A stretch of 44,100 nt of DNA from an uncultured Collinsella sp. (GCA_900540945.1 UQHQ01000016.1:1-44100), one strand, 5' to 3'. Positions 1-8,288 are shown, counted from the first letter of the stretch. Notes: generated from the sequence alone by a model not told the origin. Numbers and translations: made by a program.

Positions 1-43
1 CCCGACCGGTTCGGCTCCGGCCACCGCACTCCCCCGATAAACA

Positions 44-85
44 GGAACGGGCCCGCCGGCAGTCAGTTGCCAGCGGGCCCGTTCC
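44..85. terminator. intrinsic terminator hairpin
   Basis: A 13-bp perfect inverted repeat (GGAACGGGCCCGC at 44-56 and its complement at 73-85) forms a very GC-rich hairpin. It probably ends a gene lying left of the window. There is no clear T-run on either side, so the direction is uncertain. Confidence 0.55.
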
Positions 86-269
86 CGAAGTACACCGTTG
101 AATCGCACAGAGGGGAGGAATGCGAATCAAACTCAACAGGGCAGGCTTTTTCATCGCCTAATGCCTGCTCCGTTGCTGAATACAATATAGTTCACCGTGG
201 TTTACTTTCTTGCGTCAATATGCGCCGCCACACCTTCTCCATAAGTTAGCCCAGGTAAACCTACAACGG
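86..269. other. intergenic, no supported gene
   Basis: Only short open frames without convincing ribosome binding sites or codon bias occur here. The stretch is more AT-rich than the flanking genes. A TACAAT hexamer at 181-186 could be a -10 box, but no good -35 lies 16-18 bp upstream. Confidence 0.3.
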
Positions 270-310
270 AAAACCACCACAAAGGGGACAGGCACCTTCG
301 TGGTGGTTTT
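270..310. repeat. GGGGACAGGCACC palindromic repeat, copy 1
   Basis: A short palindrome with arms reading AAAACCACCAC and GTGGTGGTTTT around a GGGGACAGGCACC core. It sits just downstream of the minus-strand MGMT-like gene. Four more copies lie at 2313-2353, 3273-3313, 19014-19049 and 30078-30114. The T-rich 3' arm could let it act as a terminator, but the repetition suggests a REP-like element. Confidence 0.85.
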
Positions 311-326
311 GGCCACGGCAGAACTG

Positions 327-647
327 TTAGAGTCCAGCTGGCCAGCGACAGGCGGCCAAGTCGACGTGCATGGAATCGGTAAACGCCACGCCCTCCCCCA
401 TTAAGAGCTCGCGCTGAGCATCGGGGCCGCCAAAGGCAAAGCCCTCACAGATACGGCCGTCGGCAAACACCACGCGATGACAGGGAATTTGACCAGGGCG
501 TGGGTTGCTATGCAGCGCATACCCCACATAGCGTGCACTTCGCGCGCGACCGGCGAGCAGCGCCACCTGACCGTACGTGGCGACCATCCCCTCGGGGATC
601 TGCTCGACCACCTCATACACCTGCTCAAAAAAGCCCTCAGACGCCAT
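327..647 (-). CDS. MGMT-family alkyltransferase-like DNA-binding protein
   Basis: A 106-residue protein covering only the C-terminal DNA-binding and catalytic half of O6-alkylguanine-DNA alkyltransferases. The central motif is IPCHRVV, with the acceptor cysteine at about residue 56. Alkyltransferase-like (ATL) proteins replace this Cys, often with Trp, so this protein may transfer alkyl groups and not merely flag lesions. The preceding ATYGQVA segment matches the helix-turn-helix of the family. The start at 647 is chosen because an AAGGGAG ribosome binding site precedes it; upstream in-frame ATGs run into the 682-771 palindrome and are unlikely. The usual N-terminal domain of full MGMT (about 160-180 aa) is absent, as in many short bacterial MGMT-family proteins. 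Likely role: cytosolic repair or recognition of alkylated guanine. Confidence 0.85.
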   Translation of the reverse strand: MASEGFFEQVYEVVEQIPEGMVATYGQVALLAGRARSARYVGYALHSNPRPGQIPCHRVVFADGRICEGFAFGGPDAQRELLMGEGVAFTDSMHVDLAACRWPAGL

Positions 648-681
648 CGCTCGCTCCCTTCTCCGCATTAACAGCATAAAG

Positions 682-771
682 AAATGATCCCTTGGGGACG
701 GAGGAAAACGGATCATTCGCGGCCTCCGTGCGGTCGATGATCCGTTTTCCTCCGTCCCCAAGGGATCATTT
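682..771. repeat. perfect 35-bp-arm palindrome (GGATCATT family)
   Basis: Arms at 682-716 and 737-771 are exact reverse complements over 35 bp around a 20-nt loop. The core contains GGGGACGGAGGAAAACGG. A shorter relative lies at 43973-44009. It sits between the DegV stop and the MGMT-like start and could act as a transcription terminator, but the sequence conservation marks it as a dispersed repeat. Confidence 0.85.
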
Positions 772-784
772 GTTGGCAGGTTGG

Positions 785-1639
785 TTAGTTGGCGGGCTGG
801 AAGAAGGCTACGGCTACGGCACCGGGGCCTACGTGGGTACCGATGGTGGCACCGATGGTGTGAACGGGCAGCTCGCCCTCGGTGTGGCCAGCCCACAGTG
901 CCGCGCTGTCCTCGATATACTTCTTGAGCACCGCATCCGAAAGGCCCGTATAGCCGAGCGCCAGCGGCATGGAAAAGTCGATACCGCCCGCCTTTTCGAC
1001 CTTTTGGTTCAGCAGGTTGCGGCCGTTCTTGGAACCGCGTGCCTTGCCCAGCTGCACGATCAGGCCGTCCTCGACAGCTACCACAGGCTTTACGTTGAGC
1101 AGCGTACCCACGGCGCCGGCAGCAGCAGACAGGCGACCGCCGCGCACCAGGTACTCCAGCGTCTCGAGCAGGCCGATAACCACCACGCGGTCGCGCACGG
1201 CCTCGACCGCCGCCGCGATCTGGGCCGCGCTACGGCCCTCGTCCACCAAGCGCAGCGCATACTCAACCAGGATGCGTTCACCCAGGGTGACGTTGTTGCT
1301 ATCAACCACGTACACATCGCCGCCCGGCGCCTCGGCTAGCGCGGTACGGGCGCTCTGATTGGTGCCCGAGAGCTTAGCGCCCACGGTAATAATCACAGCC
1401 TCATCGCCGGCTTCGCGAACCTCGGCGATAGCCTGCGAAAACGCGTACGGGTTGACCTGACCGGTCTTGGGCAGCTCATCGCGCTCCACGAGCATCTCGT
1501 AAAAGCGCTGGTGATCGATGTCGATGCCATCCATGAACACATCGGTTCCAAAGGTGACGGACAGCGGCAAAACGGCCAGTGCCGGATGCTCGGCCGGCGA
1601 CATATCGCTTGCGGAATCGGTAATAATGCGGACGGACAT
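785..1639 (-). CDS. DegV family fatty-acid-binding protein
   Basis: A 284-residue DegV (EDD-fold) protein. The N-terminus IITDSASDMS, the SGTNQSA loop and the C-terminal HTIGATIGTHVGPGA segment are hallmarks of the family. DegV/FakB proteins bind a fatty acid and present it to the kinase FakA in Firmicutes; no fakA is visible here, so that partner is inferred from the family. The start at 1639 has AAAGGA nine bases upstream; the longer open frame has no ribosome binding site. A MarR regulator is encoded immediately upstream on the same strand. A paralogue with different loops lies at 36575-37435. Confidence 0.9.
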   Translation of the reverse strand: MSVRIITDSASDMSPAEHPALAVLPLSVTFGTDVFMDGIDIDHQRFYEMLVERDELPKTGQVNPYAFSQAIAEVREAGDEAVIITVGAKLSGTNQSARTALAEAPGGDVYVVDSNNVTLGERILVEYALRLVDEGRSAAQIAAAVEAVRDRVVVIGLLETLEYLVRGGRLSAAAGAVGTLLNVKPVVAVEDGLIVQLGKARGSKNGRNLLNQKVEKAGGIDFSMPLALGYTGLSDAVLKKYIEDSAALWAGHTEGELPVHTIGATIGTHVGPGAVAVAFFQPAN

Positions 1640-1758
1640 AGCGAATCCTTTCTTGCGCGGACCTCGCGCAGGGAATTTTGACAGCAATGCCCCGGCACGG
1701 TATACGCGCTTAAACGGGACGATGCAGTTGTTAATGGGAAGCAAATGCCCAGGCGGCC

Positions 1759-2208
1759 CTACAGCTCGCGCAAGGTGTTGAGAATCGTACGCAGCGACGC
1801 ATACATCTGCTCACGCTGCTCCACGCCCATGGCCTTGCCGGTGGTGTCGAGCACTTCACGAATAATACAATCGGCCTCGTTCATGCTCTCGCCGCCCAAC
1901 GTGGTCAGGCGAACCGGGGCGCGATACTTAACGGCGGCATCGCCCGAATCGTCGACTTCGACGTAGCCGCCCTCCTCCAGATGCGCCAGCGTGCGCGAGA
2001 CGGCAGCGCGGGTCACGCCAGCCATGCGGGCGAGGTCGGCACCAGTCAGGCCGTCCTTGCTGCGCTCAAGATAGTACAGGCACATGATGTCGGAGCCCTT
2101 AAGGCCCAGCCTTGCGCCCTCAGATGTCTTAATGCGCTGGATCTCCTTGTAGAGTCCGCTGATCAGTCCGACAAAGTCCTCGAAACGTGTCTCGTCGCTC
2201 TGCTGCAT
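1759..2208 (-). CDS. MarR family transcriptional regulator
   Basis: A 149-residue winged-helix protein. The helix-turn-helix reads LTGADLARMAGVTRAAVSRT and is followed by a wing (YVEVDDSGDAAVKYRAPVRL) and a C-terminal dimerisation helix, giving the usual MarR length and order. It is probably co-transcribed with the DegV gene 119 bp downstream and may control it (inference from position). An imperfect dyad, TTGCATAATGCTAA, lies at about 2230-2243 upstream of the start and is a candidate autoregulatory site. The ligand is unknown; fatty acids or phenolics are common for the family. Confidence 0.88.
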   Translation of the reverse strand: MQQSDETRFEDFVGLISGLYKEIQRIKTSEGARLGLKGSDIMCLYYLERSKDGLTGADLARMAGVTRAAVSRTLAHLEEGGYVEVDDSGDAAVKYRAPVRLTTLGGESMNEADCIIREVLDTTGKAMGVEQREQMYASLRTILNTLREL

Positions 2209-2312
2209 GGGAGACGACCGCCTTTCGCTTGCATAATGCTAACGGGTAAACATCTTAACCGTACCCAGCGGCCGCCAGCACTGCGCGCCCTATTTGTTAA
2301 CTCATCAACATA

Positions 2313-2353
2313 AAAACCACCACAAAGGGGACAGGCACCTTTGTGGTGGTTTT
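2313..2353. repeat. GGGGACAGGCACC palindromic repeat, copy 2
   Basis: Same element and orientation as 270-310: AAAACCACCACAAAGG, a short loop, then CCTTTGTGGTGGTTTT. It lies between the B3/B4 gene stop and the MarR start. Confidence 0.85.
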
Positions 2354-2381
2354 GACCGGCGAGTATGATTTGCAGAAGTTG

Positions 2382-3101
2382 CTACAGCTCCACGCGGGGA
2401 TTGTCGCGGGTCACAAGCGTCTTAACGACAACCGTCGCCCCCAGATAGCGCTCAAGCAGCTCGGCTAAGCGATCGATGGCGGCCTGACAGTCCCCCATAC
2501 GCTCGGGCTCTACGCACTCAATCGCCAAAAACGCGTCGGCCGAATCGTCGGATAGAGCCGTTCGAACGCCGTCGCGCCAGTTCCAGCAGCGGCACACGGC
2601 GCCCGCATCGTCAATGTAGGCGAGCTCGCCGGGCAGCGTCGGGTCGTCCGCTTCCTCGCCAAGCGGCAGGAACGCATCCCCGCCGTCGGTCACCTTCAAG
2701 CGAAGGTCCCCCTCAATCGCATGCAGATCCTCGCCTCCCACGGGCAGTGCATAGGACAGCGACACCGTGTTATAGATATCCACCGCGGGCGTAATGTGGC
2801 CCACCGGCTTGCCCTTGAGCACGCGCTTGAGCAGGTTCTCGATTGAACAGCGCGCGCCCTTTTTGGTCTTGAACAGACGATAGGCCTCGCGCCATGCCTT
2901 GACCGGTGCGTTCTCGCTGATTGTATCGCTGGTCAGATGACGCTCCGCATCGATATTGGCACGGTCGAGCAGCGCCGCTATCGCGTCCACATCCTCTTGA
3001 GGTATCTGGGCCGCGGGCTTCATACCCTCCACGACCACAACACCGACCGCCGCCTGAGGAAACAGCTCCCAAAATGAATCCTCGGCAATAAAGCTCTTCA
3101 T
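2382..3101 (-). CDS. B3/B4 domain-containing protein
   Basis: A 239-residue protein resembling the B3/B4 (editing-like) domain of the phenylalanyl-tRNA synthetase beta subunit found as a stand-alone protein. The KGKPVGHITPAVDIYNTVSL stretch, then SYALPVGGEDLHAIEGDL, is the recognisable core. Stand-alone versions may edit or bind mischarged tRNA, but this is not established. The start at 3101 has AAGGGAG upstream. A leader of about 140 nt with a promoter, hairpins and a strong intrinsic terminator precedes it, suggesting either pckA termination or attenuation. Family call fairly sure, function unknown. Confidence 0.75.
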   Translation of the reverse strand: MKSFIAEDSFWELFPQAAVGVVVVEGMKPAAQIPQEDVDAIAALLDRANIDAERHLTSDTISENAPVKAWREAYRLFKTKKGARCSIENLLKRVLKGKPVGHITPAVDIYNTVSLSYALPVGGEDLHAIEGDLRLKVTDGGDAFLPLGEEADDPTLPGELAYIDDAGAVCRCWNWRDGVRTALSDDSADAFLAIECVEPERMGDCQAAIDRLAELLERYLGATVVVKTLVTRDNPRVEL

Positions 3102-3144
3102 ACGTGCTCCCTTCACGATTCGCGCCCGAGCGAGGGCACCCAAA

Positions 3145-3204
3145 CAAAAAGCGCCCTTACGACGGCCACCTTCAAAGTCCTACGGTGCCGCCACAAGAGC
3201 GCTT
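3145..3204 (-). terminator. strong intrinsic terminator between pckA and the B3/B4 gene
   Basis: Read on the minus strand, arms at 3184-3204 and 3149-3170 pair over about 21 bp (one bulge, several G-U pairs) and are followed by TTTTTG. It ends transcription from pckA. It also lies downstream of a possible promoter at 3246-3274, so it could attenuate the B3/B4 gene. Confidence 0.75.
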
Positions 3205-3245
3205 GCGCTGTCCCCATCCGGAGAAGGGGACGATATGTCAGGCGT

Positions 3246-3274
3246 ATTGTAACCTGAGTCATCCGCGCGAGCAA
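3246..3274 (-). promoter_or_regulatory. candidate promoter for the B3/B4 gene leader
   Basis: On the minus strand TTGCTC (3269-3274) and TACAAT (3246-3251) are separated by 17 bp. The -10 is near consensus, the -35 weak. The predicted transcript would start near 3239, ahead of the terminator at 3145-3204 and a GTCCCC/GGGGAC hairpin at 3210-3231. Confidence 0.4.
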
Positions 3275-3313
3275 AACCACCACAAAGGTGCCTGTCCCCT
3301 TCGTGGTGGTTTT
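3273..3313. repeat. GGGGACAGGCACC palindromic repeat, copy 3 (inverted)
   Basis: Same outer arms as copies 1 and 2 but the core is reversed (GGTGCCTGTCCCC). It lies directly downstream of the pckA stop codon. Confidence 0.85.
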
Positions 3314-3328
3314 GGGTCTAAGGCGGCG

Positions 3329-4999
3329 CTAGCGGCGGAGTCCCAGCAACCCGCGGCCGCGATGACGGGCCTCGGCGGACACCTGGGCGTGCGGGCCGGC
3401 GGCTTTGACGGACTCGGGCAGGTGCGAGTACTTCTTCTCGAAGTTCTCCTCAAACATCACCGCCAGGTTGTGCGCAGCCTCGTCGTAGCGCGCGGTACTC
3501 TGCCAGTACTGGCGCGGCACCAGGATGCCGTCGGGCACACCGTGGCACGTGGTGGGAATGTCGACGTTAAAGATATCGTCGTGCACGAACTCGCTGTCCT
3601 CGATGGTACCGTCGAGGGCGCGGGCCACCAGGGCGCGCGTGTATGCAAGCTCGATTCGATGGCCCACGCCATAACCGCCACCAATCCAGCCGGTGTTGAC
3701 CAGATAGACGCGGGTGCGTCCGTCGGCGATACGCTCGCCGAGCATCTTGGCATAGACCATGGGATCGAGCGGCATAAACGGCTCGCCAAACAGCGAGGAG
3801 AACGTGGGCGTGGGCTCGGTGACGCCGACCTCGGTGCCGGGGATCTTGGCGGTGAAGCCCGTCACAAAGTGATACATGGCGGCATCGGCCGTCAGGCGCG
3901 AGATAGGCGGCAGCACGCCAAAGGCATCGCAGGTCAAAAACAGCACGACGCTCGGGGTGGTGCCCATACCCTTGGTCCACGCGTTGGGGATATGCTCGAC
4001 GGGATAGGCCACGCGCGTGTTGTGCGTGATCGAGACATCATCATAGTTAGGCTTGCGATTCTCATCGAGCACCACGTTTTCGCAGATGGCGCCAAAGCGG
4101 ACGGCGTTGAAGATCTCGGGCTCATGGAACGCGTCCAGGCCCTCGCACTTGGCATAGCAGCCTCCCTCGATGTTGAAGATGCCCATGTCGGACCAGCCGT
4201 GCTCGTCGTCGCCGATCAGCAGGCGCGTGGGGTTGGCCGAAAGCGTGGTCTTGCCCGTGCCGGAAAGGCCAAAGAACACGGCCGTCTCGTGCGTGACGGG
4301 ATCCATGCTGGCCGAGCAGTGCATGGGTAGCACGTCGTCCTCGACGGGCAGTAGGTAATTCATGACGCTGAAGATGGACTTTTTGATTTCGCCGGAGTAA
4401 CCGGTGCCGGCAACCAGAATCACGCGCTCCTGGAAGTTAATGACCACGGCGGCGCTGGAGTTGAGGCCCTTAATGGCGGGATCGCACTGGTAGCCCGGCG
4501 CGGCGAGCACGCAGAAGTCCGGCTCGCCGGTGCGCGCGATTTCGCGGGCGAGCGGACGGGCGAGCATTTGCTTAATGAACAGCGCCTGGCTGGCACGCTC
4601 GCAGGCGACGAGCAGGCGACGCGTATGGTTGCGGTCGGTGCCGGCCATGCCGCGGGTGACGAACACGTCGCGCTCGTTGAGGTAGTCGACAATACCGGCC
4701 TTGATGGTCTCGTAGCTCTCGATCGAAAGAGGGCGGTTGACGGCGCCCCAGGCGATCTTGTCGTGAACATCGGGGGTGTCGACGATAAAGCGGTCATTGG
4801 GGGAACGGCCGGTGCGCTCCCCCGTCTCGATCACCAGCGCGCCGTTGGATGCCATGCGACCTTCTTCGCGGCGGATAGCGTACTCGACGAGCTCCGCGGC
4901 GGGTAGATCGACCAGCAGGCGGGGCTGATTCTCGGCGGGATCTTCGACCAGCGTAATACCAAAGTTGGACAGAACTTCTGCAGGGGTAATACCAGGCAT
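3329..4999 (-). CDS. pckA: phosphoenolpyruvate carboxykinase (ATP)
   Basis: A 556-residue ATP-dependent PEP carboxykinase, which interconverts oxaloacetate + ATP and PEP + CO2 + ADP in the cytosol. Family signatures are visible: GERTGRSPNDRFIVD near the N-terminus, GYSGEIKKSIFSVMNYLLP, the kinase-1 loop GLSGTGKTTLSA, the metal site GDDEHGWSD, and NTGWIGGGYGVGHRI. It is slightly longer than typical enzymes (about 530-540 aa) because of an Arg-rich C-terminal tail. The start at 4999 has a strong AAAGGAGG. In fermentative gut anaerobes this enzyme often runs in the carboxylating, ATP-forming direction, so it may serve energy conservation (inference). A perfect 16-bp palindrome with a central CG lies 75 bp upstream and could be a regulator site. 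Confidence 0.95.
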   Translation of the reverse strand: MPGITPAEVLSNFGITLVEDPAENQPRLLVDLPAAELVEYAIRREEGRMASNGALVIETGERTGRSPNDRFIVDTPDVHDKIAWGAVNRPLSIESYETIKAGIVDYLNERDVFVTRGMAGTDRNHTRRLLVACERASQALFIKQMLARPLAREIARTGEPDFCVLAAPGYQCDPAIKGLNSSAAVVINFQERVILVAGTGYSGEIKKSIFSVMNYLLPVEDDVLPMHCSASMDPVTHETAVFFGLSGTGKTTLSANPTRLLIGDDEHGWSDMGIFNIEGGCYAKCEGLDAFHEPEIFNAVRFGAICENVVLDENRKPNYDDVSITHNTRVAYPVEHIPNAWTKGMGTTPSVVLFLTCDAFGVLPPISRLTADAAMYHFVTGFTAKIPGTEVGVTEPTPTFSSLFGEPFMPLDPMVYAKMLGERIADGRTRVYLVNTGWIGGGYGVGHRIELAYTRALVARALDGTIEDSEFVHDDIFNVDIPTTCHGVPDGILVPRQYWQSTARYDEAAHNLAVMFEENFEKKYSHLPESVKAAGPHAQVSAEARHRGRGLLGLRR

Positions 5000-5073
5000 G
5001 GGGCCTCCTTTAAAAACGCGACACGTGGACGCGGCGCGCACTTTACTCACGTAAAGCCCGTTGTACCCGATAT

Positions 5074-5089
5074 GCAAAAACGTTTTTGC
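5074..5089. promoter_or_regulatory. perfect 16-bp palindrome upstream of pckA
   Basis: GCAAAAACGTTTTTGC is a perfect palindrome with a central CG, the symmetry typical of LacI/CcpA-type operators. A second dyad, CTTTAC-N4-GTAAAG, is at 5041-5056. Both lie in the pckA upstream region, so carbon-source control is plausible but unproven. Confidence 0.45.
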
Positions 5090-5145
5090 GGCAACGGCGA
5101 AGCGCCCGCCCAACGGTCAAAAATCACAGGCAAGCGGCCTAGCCA

Positions 5146-5248
5146 TTGGGGACGCTCTTGAACAGGCAATAACCAAGGAGTGTCCCCAGATGCCGGCACT
5201 TAGGGACGCTCCCAAAGTGTCGGCACATAAGGAGCGTCCCTAAGTGCC
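5146..5248. repeat. GGGACGCTCC palindromic repeat pair
   Basis: Two adjacent palindromes. The second has exact 18-bp arms (GGCACTTAGGGACGCTCC at 5195-5212 and its complement at 5231-5248). The first is imperfect, from TTGGGGACGCTC to AAGGAGTGTCCCCA. Related pieces occur at 27333-27361 and 34084-34096. Located between the divergent pckA and flippase genes. Confidence 0.8.
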
Positions 5249-5351
5249 AACTACTGAATGGCACCGCCTACAATATTGAACAACCTGTTCAAAAACACGA
5301 GCAAACGCCGTCGTGTCTATACTAGAGCGCAGCAATAGAAAGGACTCCGCC

Positions 5352-6932
5352 TTGAGCATCTCGCCTCTCGATAATATTCGCCGCGCCATCGCCCGCCGCA
5401 ATGGCGTCGCCGACCCCGCCGTAGCGAGCAGCGACACTGCAAAGGCCCAAGGCGGACGCATCGAGAACGGCCTCTTCCCTGCCTCCCACACGGCCGAGGA
5501 GCTCGCACGCATCCAGGAGCTGAGCCAGCGCAACGCCGGCGGGCCCAATAGCGGCCAAGCCACACGTCGCCGGCGCGAGTGCGATCGCGAGCCCGGCCCC
5601 GTCCGCCGCATGGTGAACGCCTGGTGGAACCGCCTGCTCGGCGCTGTCTACGGCGGCGGCTTCTCCACGCAGGAAGCCGAATACGAGGAACACGCCACCC
5701 GCCGCGACTATCTCTGGAATACCCTGGGCACCGCCGTGTGGGGCTTCGCGTTTCCGCTGCTCACCATCGTGTCCACGCAGCTTGTGGGCGCCGAGGAAGC
5801 CGGTAAGTTCTCCATCGCCTTTGTCACCGGCACACTCATCATGATCGCGTGCAACTACGGCGTGCGCAATTTCCAGGTCTCGGACATCGACGAGAAGGCG
5901 TCCTTTGCCTCCTACCAGCTCAACCGCTGGCTTTGCGGAGCATTCGCGCTGGCCTGCGGCCTTGCATACAGCAGTGCCCGCGGCTACGACGCGCAGATGG
6001 CAACGATCGGCCTGGGCGTCTACCTGTATAAGGTGATCGACGGCGTGGCGGACGTGTACGAGGGCCGCCTGCAGCAGGCCGATAAACTCTACCTGGCCGG
6101 CATGAGCCAAACGCTGCGCTCCGTCGGCGTCATCGCGGTCTTTAGCGTGGCGCTGTTCCTTACGCGCAGCATGCCCATCGCGGCCATGGCCATGGGTGTC
6201 ACCGCCATCGTCTCGCTCGTGCTGGTCACCGCGCCGCTGGCCCTGCTCGAAACCGAAAAATCGCGTCGCGTGAGTCTGCGCGAGGTCGGCCACCTGTTTG
6301 TCCAGTGCGCCCCGCTCTTTGGCGCACTGTTCCTGTTCAACCTCATCGAGAGCATGCCCAAGTTTGTGATGGAAGGCACGCTGGCCTACAAATATCAGCT
6401 GTACTTTAATGCCCTGTTCTTTCCGGCGCAGGCTATTTTGCTGAGCATTGGATTTGTCTATAAACCGCAGCTTTTGCGTCTGTCGAGCATTTGGGCGAAC
6501 CCGCGCAAACGCCGCCGTTTTGACTTGATTATTATTGCCGTTATGGCGCTGATCGTGGCCATCACCGGCGTATGCGCCGCATTTATGGCCGGCCCCGGCA
6601 TTCCCCTCATGAGCTTTATGTACGGCCTCAACTTTGAGCGCTACCGCACATTGGCGCTGCTGATGGTTGTCGCTGGCGGCGTAACCGCGGCCATCGATTT
6701 TATCTACGCCATTATCACGGTGCTGCGCCACGTTGGAGACGTCACCAAGATCTACCTGATCTGCTTTGCCGTGAGCGTAGTGCTCCCAGTGATCCTAATC
6801 AACCTGCTGGGCCTGATGGGTGCCGTCGTGAGCTACCTGGCTATCATGGCCCTACTGCTGGTGCTGTTGATTGTCGAATACGCCCACATTCGCCAACGCA
6901 TAGAACGCGACCGCAACCCGTACGGCGCCTAA
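5352..6932 (+). CDS. MOP/Wzx-like polysaccharide flippase membrane protein
   Basis: A protein of about 526 residues with a charged cytosolic N-terminus of about 110 residues followed by some 12 hydrophobic segments (for example around WGFAFPLLTIVSTQLVG, VVLPVILINLLGLMGAVVSYL and the C-terminal LLLVLLIVEYAHIRQR). Topology and spacing match the MOP superfamily of polysaccharide or lipid-II-like flippases (Wzx/RfbX). The start is taken as TTG at 5352 because AGAAAGGA lies just upstream; an ATG at 5313 overlaps the promoter region and lacks a binding site. No glycosyltransferases are adjacent, so the substrate cannot be inferred. The long Arg-rich N-terminal extension is unusual for the family. 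Confidence 0.75.
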   Translation: MSISPLDNIRRAIARRNGVADPAVASSDTAKAQGGRIENGLFPASHTAEELARIQELSQRNAGGPNSGQATRRRRECDREPGPVRRMVNAWWNRLLGAVYGGGFSTQEAEYEEHATRRDYLWNTLGTAVWGFAFPLLTIVSTQLVGAEEAGKFSIAFVTGTLIMIACNYGVRNFQVSDIDEKASFASYQLNRWLCGAFALACGLAYSSARGYDAQMATIGLGVYLYKVIDGVADVYEGRLQQADKLYLAGMSQTLRSVGVIAVFSVALFLTRSMPIAAMAMGVTAIVSLVLVTAPLALLETEKSRRVSLREVGHLFVQCAPLFGALFLFNLIESMPKFVMEGTLAYKYQLYFNALFFPAQAILLSIGFVYKPQLLRLSSIWANPRKRRRFDLIIIAVMALIVAITGVCAAFMAGPGIPLMSFMYGLNFERYRTLALLMVVAGGVTAAIDFIYAIITVLRHVGDVTKIYLICFAVSVVLPVILINLLGLMGAVVSYLAIMALLLVLLIVEYAHIRQRIERDRNPYGA

Positions 6933-6994
6933 TTCGAATCAATTTGAAGAAAAGAAACGTCGATGTTTTGGCACCGACAGCGAGCAGTCTCGAA

Positions 6995-7080
6995 GTGCCT
7001 CAGGTTGGCGCGAAAGAGGAGCGACGCGTACTTCCGTACGCGAGCGACGGTTTGAGCGACAAGATGGGGTGCTTCGGGGC
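6995..7080. repeat. GAAAGAGGAGCG dispersed repeat, copy 1
   Basis: About 85 bp shared with 34175-34260, including CGAAAGAGGAGCG, a GTAC-centred hairpin (CGCGTACTTCCGTACGCG) and AGCGACGGTTTGAG. In both places it follows the 3' end of a minus-strand gene, here the phosphatase at 7128-7967. Confidence 0.75.
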
Positions 7081-7127
7081 TGCGCAGCGTCAACGTGGCC
7101 GCCGTTCGGTAGAACGGCGGAACAAAG

Positions 7128-7967
7128 TTATTCGCCAGGAAGAATGTTCGCATAAAACTCCGCCCCGTCGTCCAGGCGCAGGATGCCCACGCGGCCGAAC
7201 TCGGAACCGGTGGCCGCCGCACAGTCGATATCGATGCGATCGGGCACGCCGGCGGTATCCTCGCCACCCAAGCGCACCATCCGCCCGCGGCCCGACTCCT
7301 CATCGAGCCCTCCCAGGCCGCCAACCTCGCAATAACGCCCCAGCGACACCGTGGGCGTGTGGCCGCTCACCACGACCGGGCCCTTGCCCTCGGCAGAAAG
7401 CAGCCCCGTCGGGGCATCCCAGTAGCCGTGACGAATCCACAGCAAGTCATCGGACGACTGCACGGCGAGCATTTGCTGCAGCAGCTCGCTATCGGCATCG
7501 ACCGCTCCCCTGCCGTCGCCGCAATCGACACCATGCTCAAGCAAAAACGCACGCGCCGCCTCGGTCTGAACGCCGGCGTGCACCAGCAGATACGGTCGCT
7601 CGGCAGTCTCGACCACCGCGTAGAGCGGCAGGGCGGCAGCCCAGCGCACCAGCCCCTCGTATGCCTCAAATTCCATTTCGTTGAGCTGCTGACGCGTGGT
7701 CCAACCGCCATTGATATCCCAGGTCTCGGCATCGAGCGGGTCCTGGCCAATGATCGCGTCGAGCATGATCTGCTCGTGGTTGCCCTTAAGCACGCGAGCG
7801 TTGGGCAGCGACCGCACCAAGTTGATGACACCGACCGGATCGGGACCGCGGTCGATCATGTCGCCTAGCACGTACAGCGTGTCGTCGGACGTCAGCGAGA
7901 TCTTGGAAAGGGCCTCGTCCAGCGCGCGCACGTGCCCGTGAGCATCAGATGTCACATAGATCGCCAT
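7128..7967 (-). CDS. PPP-family metallophosphatase
   Basis: A 279-residue calcineurin-like phosphoesterase of the bacterial PPP type. All metal-site motifs are present in order: DAHG near residue 8, GDMIDRG near 35, GNHE near 62, LVHAG near 130 and SGHTP near 200. Such proteins dephosphorylate Ser/Thr/Tyr phosphoproteins or hydrolyse dinucleoside tetraphosphates (ApaH-like); the sequence does not decide which. The start at 7967 is preceded by GAAAGGCG. It is transcribed alone, divergently from the antiporter gene. Confidence 0.85.
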   Translation of the reverse strand: MAIYVTSDAHGHVRALDEALSKISLTSDDTLYVLGDMIDRGPDPVGVINLVRSLPNARVLKGNHEQIMLDAIIGQDPLDAETWDINGGWTTRQQLNEMEFEAYEGLVRWAAALPLYAVVETAERPYLLVHAGVQTEAARAFLLEHGVDCGDGRGAVDADSELLQQMLAVQSSDDLLWIRHGYWDAPTGLLSAEGKGPVVVSGHTPTVSLGRYCEVGGLGGLDEESGRGRMVRLGGEDTAGVPDRIDIDCAAATGSEFGRVGILRLDDGAEFYANILPGE

Positions 7968-8288
7968 GGAACGCCTTTCCCTGCATTACGGCCGAAGCCC
8001 GATGCCACGACTAAAACTTCAAGTTGAACTTAAACGTTATCCATTGTACTCCGTTGCAATAAAGCTGGAAAGTGCCACCGCTGCCAACGGTCACAAGCGG
8101 CCGCCCGCACGCCCCGAAAACACCGCGCCACCAGCACCAACGCCCCAACCAGCACCGCCCGCGCCCCCCGCCTCGTGTCGATAATGCGAACGCCCGCGGC
8201 TCGGCCCCATAAACCCACCATCTTTGGGTACAAATAACCGCAGACAACTGACCGTGCCACGCCAACCACCCAGGAGCGGACACTACCC
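7968..8288. other. divergent intergenic region
   Basis: A 321-bp region between the phosphatase and antiporter genes. It holds C-rich low-complexity sequence (about 8100-8175) and a TACAAA hexamer near 8230, a possible -10 for the antiporter gene. No convincing gene or RNA was seen. Confidence 0.4.

Noticed and set aside
3145..3250. T-box riboswitch before the B3/B4 gene
   Set aside because: A GGCGGCACCG stretch recalls the T-box motif, but there is no room for a stem I specifier domain after the promoter candidate.
5322..6731. 469-codon open frame antisense to the flippase-like gene
   Set aside because: Its composition (many His, Gln, Arg) is the mirror of a high-GC coding strand, and the sense frame has clear membrane segments.
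8100..8180. Short minus-strand gene in the C-rich stretch
   Set aside because: The frame is low-complexity, lacks a binding site and has no recognisable features.
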